From positions 2,279,001 to 2,343,000 of the forward strand of contig NW_024881501.1 of the NCBI RefSeq assembly GCF_019059575.1: 64,000 nucleotides of DNA, written 5' to 3'. Each line of letters begins with the position of its first letter. Position 1 is the first letter of the stretch. This document shows, piece after piece, positions 55,480 through 64,000 of this stretch. The notes beneath the pieces were generated by a model that saw nothing but the letters and a program-made list of their open reading frames with translations, made no database searches and was not told where the DNA came from. The position numbers and the translations under genes were made by a program. This DNA is from Amphibalanus amphitrite (lineage: Eukaryota; Arthropoda; Thecostraca; Balanomorpha; Balanidae).

Positions 55480-58400
55480 ATGGACAAATACTTGAAGCCA
55501 GAACGCCTGGATGCTGATCCTAACTGCAATTCTGCTGCACAACAGTGGCGTCACTGGCACAGGACCTTCACTAGCTTCGTGGAGCAGCTGACAGTACCTG
55601 AGAGCAACAAACTTGATGTGCTTATAAACTATGTGTCCCCCAAGGTGTATGACTACATTGCTGACTGTGCATCGTATGAGAGTGCTATCAGTGTCTTAGA
55701 GTCTCTGTTTGTGAAACCAAAGAATGATGTGTTCGCTCGTCATGTCCTTGCTACTCGTAAGCAGGAGGCAGGAGAGTCTCTTGACCAGTACTTGTTGCAC
55801 CTCCAGCAACTGGGCAGGGACTGTACATTCAAAGCCCTCACAGCTGAACAGGCTAGAGACGAGCTGATTCGTGATGCTTTCATCAATGGTCTGATTTCGA
55901 GTCATATCAGACAGCGCTTGTTAGAGAACAAAACACTTGACTTGAGAACTGCTGTAGAGCAGGCTCGCGCACTTGAGGCAGCTCAAAGGCATTCTGATTC
56001 TTACCTTCAGCCCAACTACTCAGTCACTGCTTCATCCTCAGCTCCAGCGTCTGCTGCTCATCCGGTCCCGCTCCTGTCCGAGCAGCCCACGGCTGCAGCC
56101 GCGGGTCGGGGGGTCAGTCAGAGCTGCTTCTTCTGTGGACTGGCCAGACACCCCCGGCACAAGTGCCCCGCAAGAAATGCTGAGTGCAACACTTGTGGGA
56201 AGCTCGGCCATTTCTCAAAGGTGTGCCGCTCTGGCAGCATGACTACGACCGCTGCTGTGGCTACTGATGACAACACAACCCAAGCACCGACTCTCGCAGC
56301 ATCGTCGATAACATCTGCCTCTCCTGGTGGGTTGGCGAAGGCCACCCTGAAAGGGAGGGTCAATGGCAAGTATGTTGATGTGCTGATCGACACTGGCAGT
56401 TCGCAAAGCTTCTTGAGCCTCCAAGTCGCCCAACGGCACAAGTGGGAGGTGCTCCAAGCTTCTGGAGGTAAGCCACTGGAAGTGCTCATGGCATCCACAG
56501 CTCACTCAGCGAAAGCTCTTGGACACTGTGTGGTTACGGTAGAGCTCTCAGACCACACCTACTCTAACGTCAAACTGACAGTCCTTCCAGATCTCTGTGC
56601 AGATGTCATCTTGGGTCATGACGTCCTGAACCAACATGCCTCTGTAGAGATCCCGTTCGGAGGCCATAGACCATCCCTGGTCTGCGGTCTGGCCACCATG
56701 GCAGTTCCGCTGCCAACGCTGTTCGGCAACCTGACCTCTGACTGCCGACCAGTGGCCGTAAAGTCAAGAAGGTACACGACACCAGACGCCAAGTTCATCG
56801 AGCTGGAAGTTCGGAGGATGCAAGAACAGGGGATCATCGAGCCAAGTCGGTCTCCATGGAGAGCTCAAGTCCTTGTTACTGCGAACGAGAACCACAAGAA
56901 ACGCCTCGTCATCGATTATTCGCAAACCATCAACAGGTTCACCCAACTGGATGCCTATCCACTTCCTAACATCGAGAGGATGGTTGAGGAAGTAGCTCGC
57001 TACAAGGTCTTCAGCACACTGGACCTGAAAAGCGCATATCATCAAATCCCAATCCGGGAGGAAGAAAAGGAGTACACCGCGTTCGAAGCAGACGGAAAAC
57101 TCTACCAGTTCACCAGGATCCCGTTCGGTGTGACAAACGGTGTGGCAGCGTTCCAGCGGGTGATGGACTGCATCGTGTCACAAGAAGGGCTCCGGGACAC
57201 ATTCGTGTACCTCGACAACATCACCGTGTGCGGGCGAGACCAAGCAGAGCACGACGAGAACCTGCGGAAGCTGTTGAAGGCAGCCAAGAAGTGCAATCTG
57301 ACGTTCAACGAAGACAAGTGTGCCTACTCTGTCACATCTGTGGAGCTCCTCGGCTACGTCATCGGACATGGGACACTTCGCCCAGATCCCGAGCGTCTGA
57401 GACCCCTACAGGAGCTGCCGCCGCCTCATGACGCGGCATCTCTGCAACGGGTGCTGGGCATGTTCGCCCATTACTCTCACTGGATTCATGGATTCTCTGA
57501 GAAAATCCGCCCTCTGGTCCAGACTGACAGGTTTCCCCTTCAGAAAGGTGCACTAGACGCCTTCAGTCACCTGAAGCAGAGCATAGCTGACGCCACTATG
57601 TCAGCTATCAGTGACGACATACCTTTTGTCGTTGAGACCGATGCTTCGGACCACGCCATCGCTGCTACGCTGTCTCAAGATGGACGACCCGTAGCCTTCT
57701 TCTCTCGCACACTATCGAGCAGCGAGCGCAATCACTCAGCAGTTGAAAAAGAAGCATACGCCATCGTTGAAGCACTCCGAAAGTGGAAGCACTTCCTTCT
57801 GGGTCGACAATTCAAGCTTGTCACGGACCAGAGATCAGTTGCCTTCATGTTCGATGGGAGACAAGCTGGGAAGGTGAAAAACGAAAAGATCATGAGGTGG
57901 AGACTGGAGCTGTCCAGCTACTCATATGACATCGTCTACAGACCGGGGACAGAAAACGCGTCGGCGGATGCACTGTCTCGTTCGCCGATGGTATGCTCCG
58001 CCTCAGACAGTACAAAGCTCCTGGTGGAGCTGCACAGTGCGTTGTGCCACCCAGGTGTCACCAGGATGACTCACTTCGTGCGCACAAGAAACTTGCCATT
58101 CTCGGTGGAAGATGTCAAACAGGTGACGTCATCCTGTCCCGTTTGCGCAGAATGCAAGCCACAGTATGGGAAGCCTCCTCAGTCTCATCTGATCAAGGCT
58201 ACGCAGCCTTTTGAACGTCTGAACGTCGACTTCAAAGGGCCGCTGCCGAGTGCCAGCCGCAACCGCTACATGCTGACCATAGTCGACGAATACTCCAGGT
58301 TCCCCTTTGTGTTCCCCTGCGCTGACGTCACATCTGCTGCCGTTATCAGCTGTTTGTGTCAACTCTTCGCCATCTTTGGTATGCCAGCGTACATCCATTC

Positions 58401-59199
58401 CGACCGTGGATCCTCCTTTATGTCCTCTGAGCTCAAATCCTTCCTCGCGAGCAAGGGGATAGCCAGCAGCAGGTCGACCGCGTACAATCCAAGAGGAAAC
58501 GGGCAAGTGGAACGCTACAACGGCATCGTGTGGAAGGCGGTGACGTTGGCCCTCCGATCGAGAGATCTGCCGCTGGAGAACTGGGAAGTGGTCCTGCCAG
58601 ACGCTCTTCATTCAGTGAGGTCGCTACTTTCAACGGCAACCAACGAGACTCCTCATGAGCGCCTGTTTCGGTACCAGAGGCGCTCGACGACTGGCAACTC
58701 TGTGCCGACGTGGCTATCCAAGTCGGGCGAAATCGTCTTGATGAAAAGACATGTACGACAGAAGTATGACCCACTGGTCGACGAAGTGGAGCTTCTTGAA
58801 GCCAACCCGCAGTACGCTCACGTCCGGCTGCCGGACGGGAGGGAAACGACTGTCAACATCAGACATCTCGCCCCACGAGGAACCATTGGTTTGTCTGACT
58901 CCAGCGATGTCTCGGATCCGCGCGATGGACTGGACCGCGATCCCCTTCCAGTGCGGGTGGCCGAGCAGCGCGAGGAGCCGGCGGTCGGTGACGGCAATCG
59001 GAACACGTCGATCCAGATGCCGGAACCAGCTCCCGAGCCTTGTCCACCTATGGCTCAGACTGAGACTTCCAGGTACCATTCTCATCCCCATTCCGAATCA
59101 CAGCCTGTGCCTCAACCTGCCTCTGAGTCTGCGCCGTTGCGTCGATCCACCCGAGCTTCGCGTAGGCCGGCTCATCTGGAACGGGACTATGTTTTGTAA
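55480..59199 (+). CDS. Gag-Pol polyprotein of the Ty3-type retrotransposon
   Basis: It has 1239 residues in a single frame without frameshift. In order: a gag-like region (1-200); two CCHC zinc knuckles (CFFCGLARHPRHKC at 216, CNTCGKLGHFSKVC at 236); an aspartic protease (VLIDTGSSQSFLS, Asp304); reverse transcriptase (RLVIDYSQTINRF, FSTLDLKSAYHQIPI with Asp515, FTRIPFGVTN, FVYLDNITV at 575-583); RNase H (VVETDASDHAIAATL, Asp720); an integrase zinc finger (H852, H857, C886, C889) and core with Asp917, Asp974 and Glu1011 (NVDFKGPL, IHSDRGSSF, YNPRGNGQVERYNG). The C-terminus is basic (RRSTRASRRP). The catalytic motif reads YLDN rather than the usual YLDD. The protein is otherwise complete, so the element may be active. 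Confidence 0.95.
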   Translation: MDKYLKPERLDADPNCNSAAQQWRHWHRTFTSFVEQLTVPESNKLDVLINYVSPKVYDYIADCASYESAISVLESLFVKPKNDVFARHVLATRKQEAGESLDQYLLHLQQLGRDCTFKALTAEQARDELIRDAFINGLISSHIRQRLLENKTLDLRTAVEQARALEAAQRHSDSYLQPNYSVTASSSAPASAAHPVPLLSEQPTAAAAGRGVSQSCFFCGLARHPRHKCPARNAECNTCGKLGHFSKVCRSGSMTTTAAVATDDNTTQAPTLAASSITSASPGGLAKATLKGRVNGKYVDVLIDTGSSQSFLSLQVAQRHKWEVLQASGGKPLEVLMASTAHSAKALGHCVVTVELSDHTYSNVKLTVLPDLCADVILGHDVLNQHASVEIPFGGHRPSLVCGLATMAVPLPTLFGNLTSDCRPVAVKSRRYTTPDAKFIELEVRRMQEQGIIEPSRSPWRAQVLVTANENHKKRLVIDYSQTINRFTQLDAYPLPNIERMVEEVARYKVFSTLDLKSAYHQIPIREEEKEYTAFEADGKLYQFTRIPFGVTNGVAAFQRVMDCIVSQEGLRDTFVYLDNITVCGRDQAEHDENLRKLLKAAKKCNLTFNEDKCAYSVTSVELLGYVIGHGTLRPDPERLRPLQELPPPHDAASLQRVLGMFAHYSHWIHGFSEKIRPLVQTDRFPLQKGALDAFSHLKQSIADATMSAISDDIPFVVETDASDHAIAATLSQDGRPVAFFSRTLSSSERNHSAVEKEAYAIVEALRKWKHFLLGRQFKLVTDQRSVAFMFDGRQAGKVKNEKIMRWRLELSSYSYDIVYRPGTENASADALSRSPMVCSASDSTKLLVELHSALCHPGVTRMTHFVRTRNLPFSVEDVKQVTSSCPVCAECKPQYGKPPQSHLIKATQPFERLNVDFKGPLPSASRNRYMLTIVDEYSRFPFVFPCADVTSAAVISCLCQLFAIFGMPAYIHSDRGSSFMSSELKSFLASKGIASSRSTAYNPRGNGQVERYNGIVWKAVTLALRSRDLPLENWEVVLPDALHSVRSLLSTATNETPHERLFRYQRRSTTGNSVPTWLSKSGEIVLMKRHVRQKYDPLVDEVELLEANPQYAHVRLPDGRETTVNIRHLAPRGTIGLSDSSDVSDPRDGLDRDPLPVRVAEQREEPAVGDGNRNTSIQMPEPAPEPCPPMAQTETSRYHSHPHSESQPVPQPASESAPLRRSTRASRRPAHLERDYVL

Positions 59200-59303
59200 A
59201 TGTGCGATCTTACGCTCGAGCTGTCTTTGAGCATGCACTATCGCATTGCTTGCGGTCTCGATGTTCTCGGTGAGGCTGCGTTCCGAAACGGACCCGGGGA
59301 GAA

Positions 59304-59522
59304 TGTCGTGTGATCGTGGTTGTTTCTGTGTTTGTGTTGGCCGTTACTTACCTGCTGTTTGCTTTGTGTTGCAGAGCATGATCTCTTGAGCATGACTACT
59401 ACGCTGCTCTCGCTTGCTACTTTGCTAGTGCCTTTATGTTGAATAAAGCCTGGTTTGGAAAGGCCTTGCTACCAGCTGCATGTTTGATTGACTGGGATAC
59501 TCAAGAAACGAGACACGTTACA
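59304..59522 (+). repeat. 3' LTR
   Basis: By eye identical to the 5' LTR, offset 4085 bp. It is followed by ACCAG and the resumed non-LTR retrotransposon frame. Confidence 0.93.
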
Positions 59523-61550
59523 ACCAGTGCCTTGCTAAAGTTCAATGAATTAACAGATGAGTACTTAAAAGATGTACCGATGCTTCCAGGTTTGACATGT
59601 GCTGAAGGGAATTGCAAGTTAAAGGTGCACATGAATGATATAAATGAAACATATGAGCAAATAATTGATTGCCTGCGAATAGCTAGCCATGAGATGATGC
59701 AGAGAGACAGGAAACATTCACACCCTCAAGGTAAGCCTGGTTGGAATAGATTTGTAAAAGACAAGTATGATCATTCTAGGGAAACATTTCTGCTATGGAA
59801 AGCATCTGGAATGCCTCGGGATGGTCCCATCTATCAGGCACACATTCAAGCTAAGCTTGAATGTAAAAGAGCGATACGCTTCATCAAAAGGTATGAAAAC
59901 GAATTACGACAAGAGTCTTTGGCTTCAAAATTTGTTGATAAGGATGTTAAGAGTTTTTGGAAGGAAGTAAGCAATGTCAAAGGAGCAAAGATTCCGAGAC
60001 CAAATACAATTAATGACGTATCTGGTGAAGCTAACATTGCTTCTTTATGGCAAACACATTTTAAGGATCTGCTTAACTCCGTGCCAGATAGCATGACAGA
60101 CAAAGATAACGTATGGAATACAGAAGAGGATAATGAAATAGTACCTGTTACTGTTGAGGAGGTCAGGCATGCTTTGTTCGAGCTGAAAAAGGGTAAGGCA
60201 GGTGGTCCCGATCAAATATCTCCTGAGCATCTCCTACATGCTTCACATAGGCTTGTGACATTACTATGCTTGTGTTTCAATGCTTTCCTTCTTCATGGTT
60301 TCCTCCCAAGGTCTTTGATGACGGTGAGCATTGTTCCAATAGTAAAGAACAAAGCTGCTTCAATCACGGAAATGAATAATTATAGACCTGTGGCAACCCC
60401 TAATATGGTGAGTAAGCTTTTCGAGGTAGTACTGCAAAAACGACTTGAGAATTATTTGTTGACACAGGACAACCAGTTTGGCTTTAAAAAGAACCTTGGT
60501 ACAGACCAATGCATTTACACTTTGAAAGAGATAGTTGAAAAGTATAAGTCAATGAATAGCATTGTCCATCTGTGTTTTCTTGATGCAAGCAAGGCGTTTG
60601 ACCGTGTTAATCATAAAATTCTCTTTCAGAGGCTTTCAGAGAGAGGTGTTCCTTATGTGTACCTAAGATTGCTTGCGTTCTGGTACCAAGAGCAGGAAAT
60701 GGTCATTAAATGGGGATCCACTTTTTCAGAAAAGTTTAAAGTGTCCAATGGTGTCCGGCAGGGAGGTATCTTGTCACCTCCCCTTTTCAACGTGTTTATA
60801 GATGAGTTGTCTAGCAGATTAAATGAAATGGGCATAGGTTGTCTTATAGGTCGGAAATTGGTCAATCACCTGATGTATGCTGATGATGTGGTGCTTATCT
60901 CTCCATCAAGTGCAGGGATGCAAAAACTGTTGAATGTGTGCCATGAATTTGGTATGGCAAATGATGTTGTGTATAATAGTTCAAAAAGTGTTGCAATGTC
61001 ATGTAGATCAAAGGGGATGAGGAATGTCAAAATACCTGATTTTATGTTAGGACCCATGCCGCTAGTATGTGTTGATAAAGTTAAATATCTTGGGCATATC
61101 ATAGAGGAAGACATGACTGATGATCTAGATATTGCCAATCAGAACAAAGGTTTATTTGTCAGAGGGAATATGATCATAAGGATGTTTCACATGTGTACTG
61201 TAGATGTCAAACTGAAACTATTTGAGACTTACTGTTCATCGATGTACTGTGCACACCTGTGGTGGAACTATAGGAAGGCAACTATGAATCGACTCATTGT
61301 GAGCTATCACAACCTTCTTAAACGACTTATCGGGTTATCGAAATTTGAGAGTACGAGTATGACATGTGCATATTTTAGAGTGCTGAATTGTGAAAGCGTG
61401 TTCAGGAAACTTATTTATAAGTTTCTGAGAAGACTTGAACAAAGCCCCAATAGCATCATTGAAGCAATCAATTCAGGGGATCTCCGTTTCAGATCAAAAC
61501 TGAGACGCTTTTGGCTCAGTAAGCTCTATTGTCATGCTGTGCTACATTGA
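59523..61550 (+). CDS. Non-LTR retrotransposon reverse transcriptase (second piece)
   Basis: The frame is open from the 3' LTR boundary to TGA at 61550. Reverse transcriptase motifs in order: KKGKAGGPDQISPEHL, NNYRPVATPNMVSKLFE, LCFLDASKAFDRVNH (motif A), VRQGGILSPPLFNVFIDEL (motif B), MYADDVVLIS (motif C, catalytic Asp pair at about 60882) and VKYLGHIIEEDM. The C-terminal part (SSMYCAHLWWNY, HNLLKRLIGLSKF) is the usual tail of this group. All catalytic residues are present. In its present state no intact full-length mRNA can be made because of the inserted element. Confidence 0.88.
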   Translation, partial: TSALLKFNELTDEYLKDVPMLPGLTCAEGNCKLKVHMNDINETYEQIIDCLRIASHEMMQRDRKHSHPQGKPGWNRFVKDKYDHSRETFLLWKASGMPRDGPIYQAHIQAKLECKRAIRFIKRYENELRQESLASKFVDKDVKSFWKEVSNVKGAKIPRPNTINDVSGEANIASLWQTHFKDLLNSVPDSMTDKDNVWNTEEDNEIVPVTVEEVRHALFELKKGKAGGPDQISPEHLLHASHRLVTLLCLCFNAFLLHGFLPRSLMTVSIVPIVKNKAASITEMNNYRPVATPNMVSKLFEVVLQKRLENYLLTQDNQFGFKKNLGTDQCIYTLKEIVEKYKSMNSIVHLCFLDASKAFDRVNHKILFQRLSERGVPYVYLRLLAFWYQEQEMVIKWGSTFSEKFKVSNGVRQGGILSPPLFNVFIDELSSRLNEMGIGCLIGRKLVNHLMYADDVVLISPSSAGMQKLLNVCHEFGMANDVVYNSSKSVAMSCRSKGMRNVKIPDFMLGPMPLVCVDKVKYLGHIIEEDMTDDLDIANQNKGLFVRGNMIIRMFHMCTVDVKLKLFETYCSSMYCAHLWWNYRKATMNRLIVSYHNLLKRLIGLSKFESTSMTCAYFRVLNCESVFRKLIYKFLRRLEQSPNSIIEAINSGDLRFRSKLRRFWLSKLYCHAVLH

Positions 61551-61660
61551 ATGTGCATCGACTGGGAGTGTGCCTTAATCGATGTTTGTTGCTCATCCAT
61601 CATCCATCTGGTACATCCATCATCAACTCATAGCAATGGACTGTTAGTCTGAAATACAAA

Positions 61661-61683
61661 TCTATCTATCTATCTATCTATCT
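61661..61683. repeat. TCTA microsatellite, 3' end of the non-LTR element
   Basis: Five to six copies of TCTA follow GAAATACAAA and mark the retrotransposon's 3' terminus. Confidence 0.85.
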
Positions 61684-61949
61684 TCATTTTGCACATGGCA
61701 TGTGCATAAGGGCCAAGGGGTCACCCACATGCATGAGGAATAGGGCAATACTTGGTAGAAGGAATGAAGCTGCCCTATAAAATTGCCCCATGTAAATCTG
61801 TCAAGTGGTTGATGAGATATAAGCCTCGCAAAAGTGTCTGGAAGACCGGTCATACTCAGAAATTTCCGTTCATCTATGAAAGACTCCGCTCGCTACACTC
61901 GCTCCGTAATGACTAAAAAACAGACAAAAGTTTGACGATACACTGACAC
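61684..61949. other. Gene-free segment
   Basis: Nothing recognised apart from GCTCGCTACACTCGCTCCGT-like stretches. The 10-bp ACACTGACAC at its end may be one copy of a target duplication. Confidence 0.4.
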
Positions 61950-62192
61950 TGGCGGATCCAGACAGGCAGTCCTGGACACTGCCGTGGGCATACCCCTAAA
62001 AAGGATTCTCAAAAAACCCATCAGATTTTGATTCATTACCCACTGCTCGCTGCTGTGCAGTTTAAACAAAATTTTCTCTGAAAGTTGTTAAGAATCTACT
62101 TTATTGTAAAGAAACTGCAAATTTTTGTCAATTTTGAGCACTGCAGGGGGGGGGGGGGTACTCAATGGCAGGATTGGGATCCGCCAGGGTTA
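61950..62192. mobile_element. Small non-autonomous element with GGCGGATCC ends
   Basis: TGGCGGATCC at 61950 is complementary to GGATCCGCCA at 62177-62186. ACACTGACAC occurs directly before (61940-61949) and shortly after (62193-62202), suggesting a target duplication with the element ending GGGTTA. A G-run (62146-62157) lies near the right end. The family is unknown. Confidence 0.5.
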
Positions 62193-62202
62193 ACACTGAC
62201 AC

Positions 62203-62667
62203 CAAAATCCGAGAATTACCAATAAAATGATTGTGCCCAAGGAATATTGGGCCACCCTCTACTTGTCAAAAAGCACAACGCTCAGCAACCTATGCTCATG
62301 AGACCAACTGCGTGGATTCGCTCACAGTGTATACATATAAATATAAATCAAAATATGGTTTCGCCATGGATGACAATATCCATGGTTCCATTGTTCTGTG
62401 CATGTTCTGTCAATCGCTGTTCAGTATTTTCCCCAATTTTCATGCTACTAGAATGCTGCAGGTCTGTCATTTGTGGACTGCACATTTGACATAAATTTCA
62501 CCAATGACAAGCCGAAGAATACCACAATTACCCAACTAGCTTCCAGAAAATTAATACCAAGGCCATCCATAGATTAATACCTACCTATTTATTATTTATA
62601 TACACTTGATATACACTGTGTAGTGTACCTACCTACAACCAAGGCCATATCCTACAACAGGCCTGGC
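62203..62667. other. Gene-free segment
   Basis: Mixed sequence with ACCTACCTATTTATTATTTA simple repeats near 62580. No gene seen. Confidence 0.4.
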
Positions 62668-62670
62668 TAA

Positions 62671-62818
62671 CCCCGCGTTCGATGTCTCTCAGACGACGAA
62701 GATTCTATGTCGTCTGGCCAATCACGTTCCAGTACCGTAGCCGAGCCCCCGCTGACCTCGAACGGGATTGGCCAAATGGCGTAGAATCTTCGTCATCTGA
62801 GAGATATCGAACGCGGGG
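62671..62818. mobile_element. PIF/Harbinger-like MITE
   Basis: The left end CCCCGCGTTCGATGTCTCTC and right end GAGAGATATCGAACGCGGGG are complementary, and TAA lies directly outside each end (62668-62670, 62819-62821). Pairing continues inwards through ACGAAGATTCTA. The 148-bp length, 3-bp TAA duplication and lack of coding fit PIF/Harbinger MITEs. Confidence 0.72.
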
Positions 62819-62821
62819 TAA

Positions 62822-63762
62822 ACTTGAGCGCCTTTAATGTCACAGCCACGCCATGGTTTCGTTTGTTTACTTTTTGCTGTTATTAGTGGGTTAATTTTTG
62901 ATTTTGACGGATTTTGATGGTTGAGTTCAAGGCCGGGGTTTAGTTCGATTTGATAATTGATATGTTTTTTGTGTTTGAGGTTAAGGGAATTTTCACCAAT
63001 AATTTTGCAATGCCCAATCATTTTATTTTATGAAATATGCGACGCAGTGCAATTGCAGTTAGCGCTACCGAGTTTGAGATGAGAGGTGAATCCTCGAATC
63101 ACATATCTGCGCGCTTCTCTTGGTGCCTTGCTTCCGGTTCATTCCTTCCTTCCGAATCCGGTGGATTCCCGGGCGGCGGGAGACGGGCGTTGGTGTCTGT
63201 AATTATACCGTGGGTGTATAGGGCTTTGGCGGGAGAGGTGGTTGGTGATTGGGATTATCTGTCCTTGTATACCTATACCTGGTGAATCTAACGGTTGAAT
63301 TGCGTTACTTGTCTCATTCCGTCTGTAATTCAATAAATTTGCGTTCGAATTGTTAAGTTGATGTGTAATTTATTTGTTCTACCTAAGAAGACGCGGCAAG
63401 TGCAATAAAAGTCAGTGATGTCAACTTGAGTGGCTCCAGGACGAGACACTGACCCACCGCTCATGGTACCTACCGTTTTTTATTCAGAAGCATTGTTAAG
63501 ACTTAACTGTATCATTGTAGGTGGTAATTCAAAGTTTGCTGCATTTGCTTTCTGCATACTTGCATGTTAATGACACGTACGTGGGTATTCTCTAAGCAGA
63601 TGTCGACCAAGCTGCCATATCTAGTTCGGTTAGTTTCAAGTTTGTTGACTTCCAATAGCAACATATGTACTAGACAACATGCGCTCTGATTCCTTGAATT
63701 GGAGAAATTCATTTGTATATGATGGATTAAAACGCCGAAACCCCCCAATGTTTCGTCTTATT
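62822..63762. other. Gene-free segment at the right
   Basis: An 82-codon frame at 63037-63285 has no recognisable domain and is probably chance. TGATTTTGACGGATTTTGAT repeats lie near 62900. No splice-supported exon found. Confidence 0.4.
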
Positions 63763-63929
63763 CACTTTTTCAAGGGTGATGTACCTATCACCTTGAAAAG
63801 TGATATAAAATAGTATAGAAGTGTATAAATTGATATAACTTATAAGGGTATATACCTAAGGGTATAAAGTGATATATAAGGGCTATAAGGGTGATATATC
63901 AAGGGTGAAATATCACCCTTGAAAAAGTG
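63763..63929. mobile_element. Nested hairpin element
   Basis: CACTTTTTCAAGGGTGAT at the left pairs with ATCACCCTTGAAAAAGTG at the right. Each end also folds on itself (GGGTGATGTACCTATCACC; GGGTGAAATATCACCC). The centre has GATATA/AAGGGTATA repeats. Confidence 0.7.
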
Positions 63930-64000
63930 GGAATTCTTATAGCAGGCGTCTCATATGCTGCCACTGGTTTGGGAAAAGTCGCTAGATTCGTCAGGTCTAG

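Larger units (their letters stand above)
55219..59522 (+). mobile_element. Intact Ty3-type LTR retrotransposon (4304 bp)
   Basis: LTRs of 219 bp (55219-55437 and 59304-59522) begin TGTCGTG and end TTACA; I see no difference between them, so insertion was very recent. The 5-bp ACCAG occurs directly before and after as the target duplication. One long frame encodes gag and pol. The primer-binding site is not tRNA-like but complementary to the element's own LTR. A purine tract (ACCCGGGGAGAA) precedes the 3' LTR. No envelope-like frame. Confidence 0.95.
54929..61683 (+). mobile_element. Non-LTR retrotransposon, 5'-truncated and split by an LTR retrotransposon
   Basis: The two pieces are 54929-55218 and 59528-61683. 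The reading frame is continuous across the split once the LTR element and one copy of its 5-bp target duplication are ignored, about 769 codons. The first piece is the end of an apurinic-type endonuclease (VDLHRVITEMHIDYG, SQDDHMPLCLTL); the second holds the reverse transcriptase. The 3' end is a TCTA microsatellite (61661-61683). The start looks like ordinary 5' truncation next to another repeat. The clade was not assigned; the C-terminal segment resembles CR1/L2-group elements. Confidence 0.82.

Overview
This is eukaryotic, animal nuclear DNA. Coding exons are short, separated by GT-AG introns and conserved in splice phase, and most of the window is transposons, foldback elements and minisatellites. 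The two recognisable host genes encode cyclin H and a Neuralized-like protein 2 (NHR plus SOCS box) homologue. Their sequences, together with the transposon mix (mariner, hAT, TTAA-flanked elements, Ty3-type and non-LTR elements), suggest an invertebrate, probably an arthropod such as a crustacean. The species cannot be fixed from the sequence alone.

Layout. 1-4385: four phase-compatible exons of an unidentified plus-strand membrane-protein gene; the first intron holds a 47-bp minisatellite split by a TA-flanked transposon, a foldback element and a 30-bp minisatellite that ends at the next exon. 4606-7470: a 2.9-kb higher-order minisatellite. 8.2-13.8 kb: minisatellites, foldback elements, a TTAA-flanked element and a 1.7-kb element with long inverted arms. 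13847-16042 (minus): the Neuralized-like 2 gene in three visible exons. 16.3-19.8 kb: a TTAA MITE and tandem repeats.

19850-31265: an 11.4-kb non-autonomous LTR retroelement with two almost identical 4438-bp LTRs, a 4-bp target duplication, a lysine-tRNA primer site and a 2.5-kb internal region made mainly of tandem repeats, with no pol gene. It sits inside a degenerate minisatellite that continues on both sides. 31.3-36.8 kb: more minisatellites, perfect palindromes and a second TTAA MITE.

36783-43960 (minus): cyclin H in two coding exons separated by a 6.2-kb intron full of transposons. 44.5-53.7 kb: mariner, hAT and several roughly 1-kb TTAA-flanked elements. 54929-61683: a non-LTR retrotransposon split by an intact, very young Ty3-type LTR retrotransposon (55219-59522) with identical 219-bp LTRs and an apparent self-priming primer-binding site. 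61.7-64 kb: small foldback elements and no gene.

The most unusual items are the giant-LTR element, which appears recent and must have been mobilised in trans; a dispersed family of about 1-kb TTAA-flanked elements that begin CCC, carry G-run/C-run palindromes at the ends and are packed with AGGTCA/TGACCT motifs; and the self-priming retrotransposon. Coordinates of splice sites and element ends were read by hand and may be off by a base or two.
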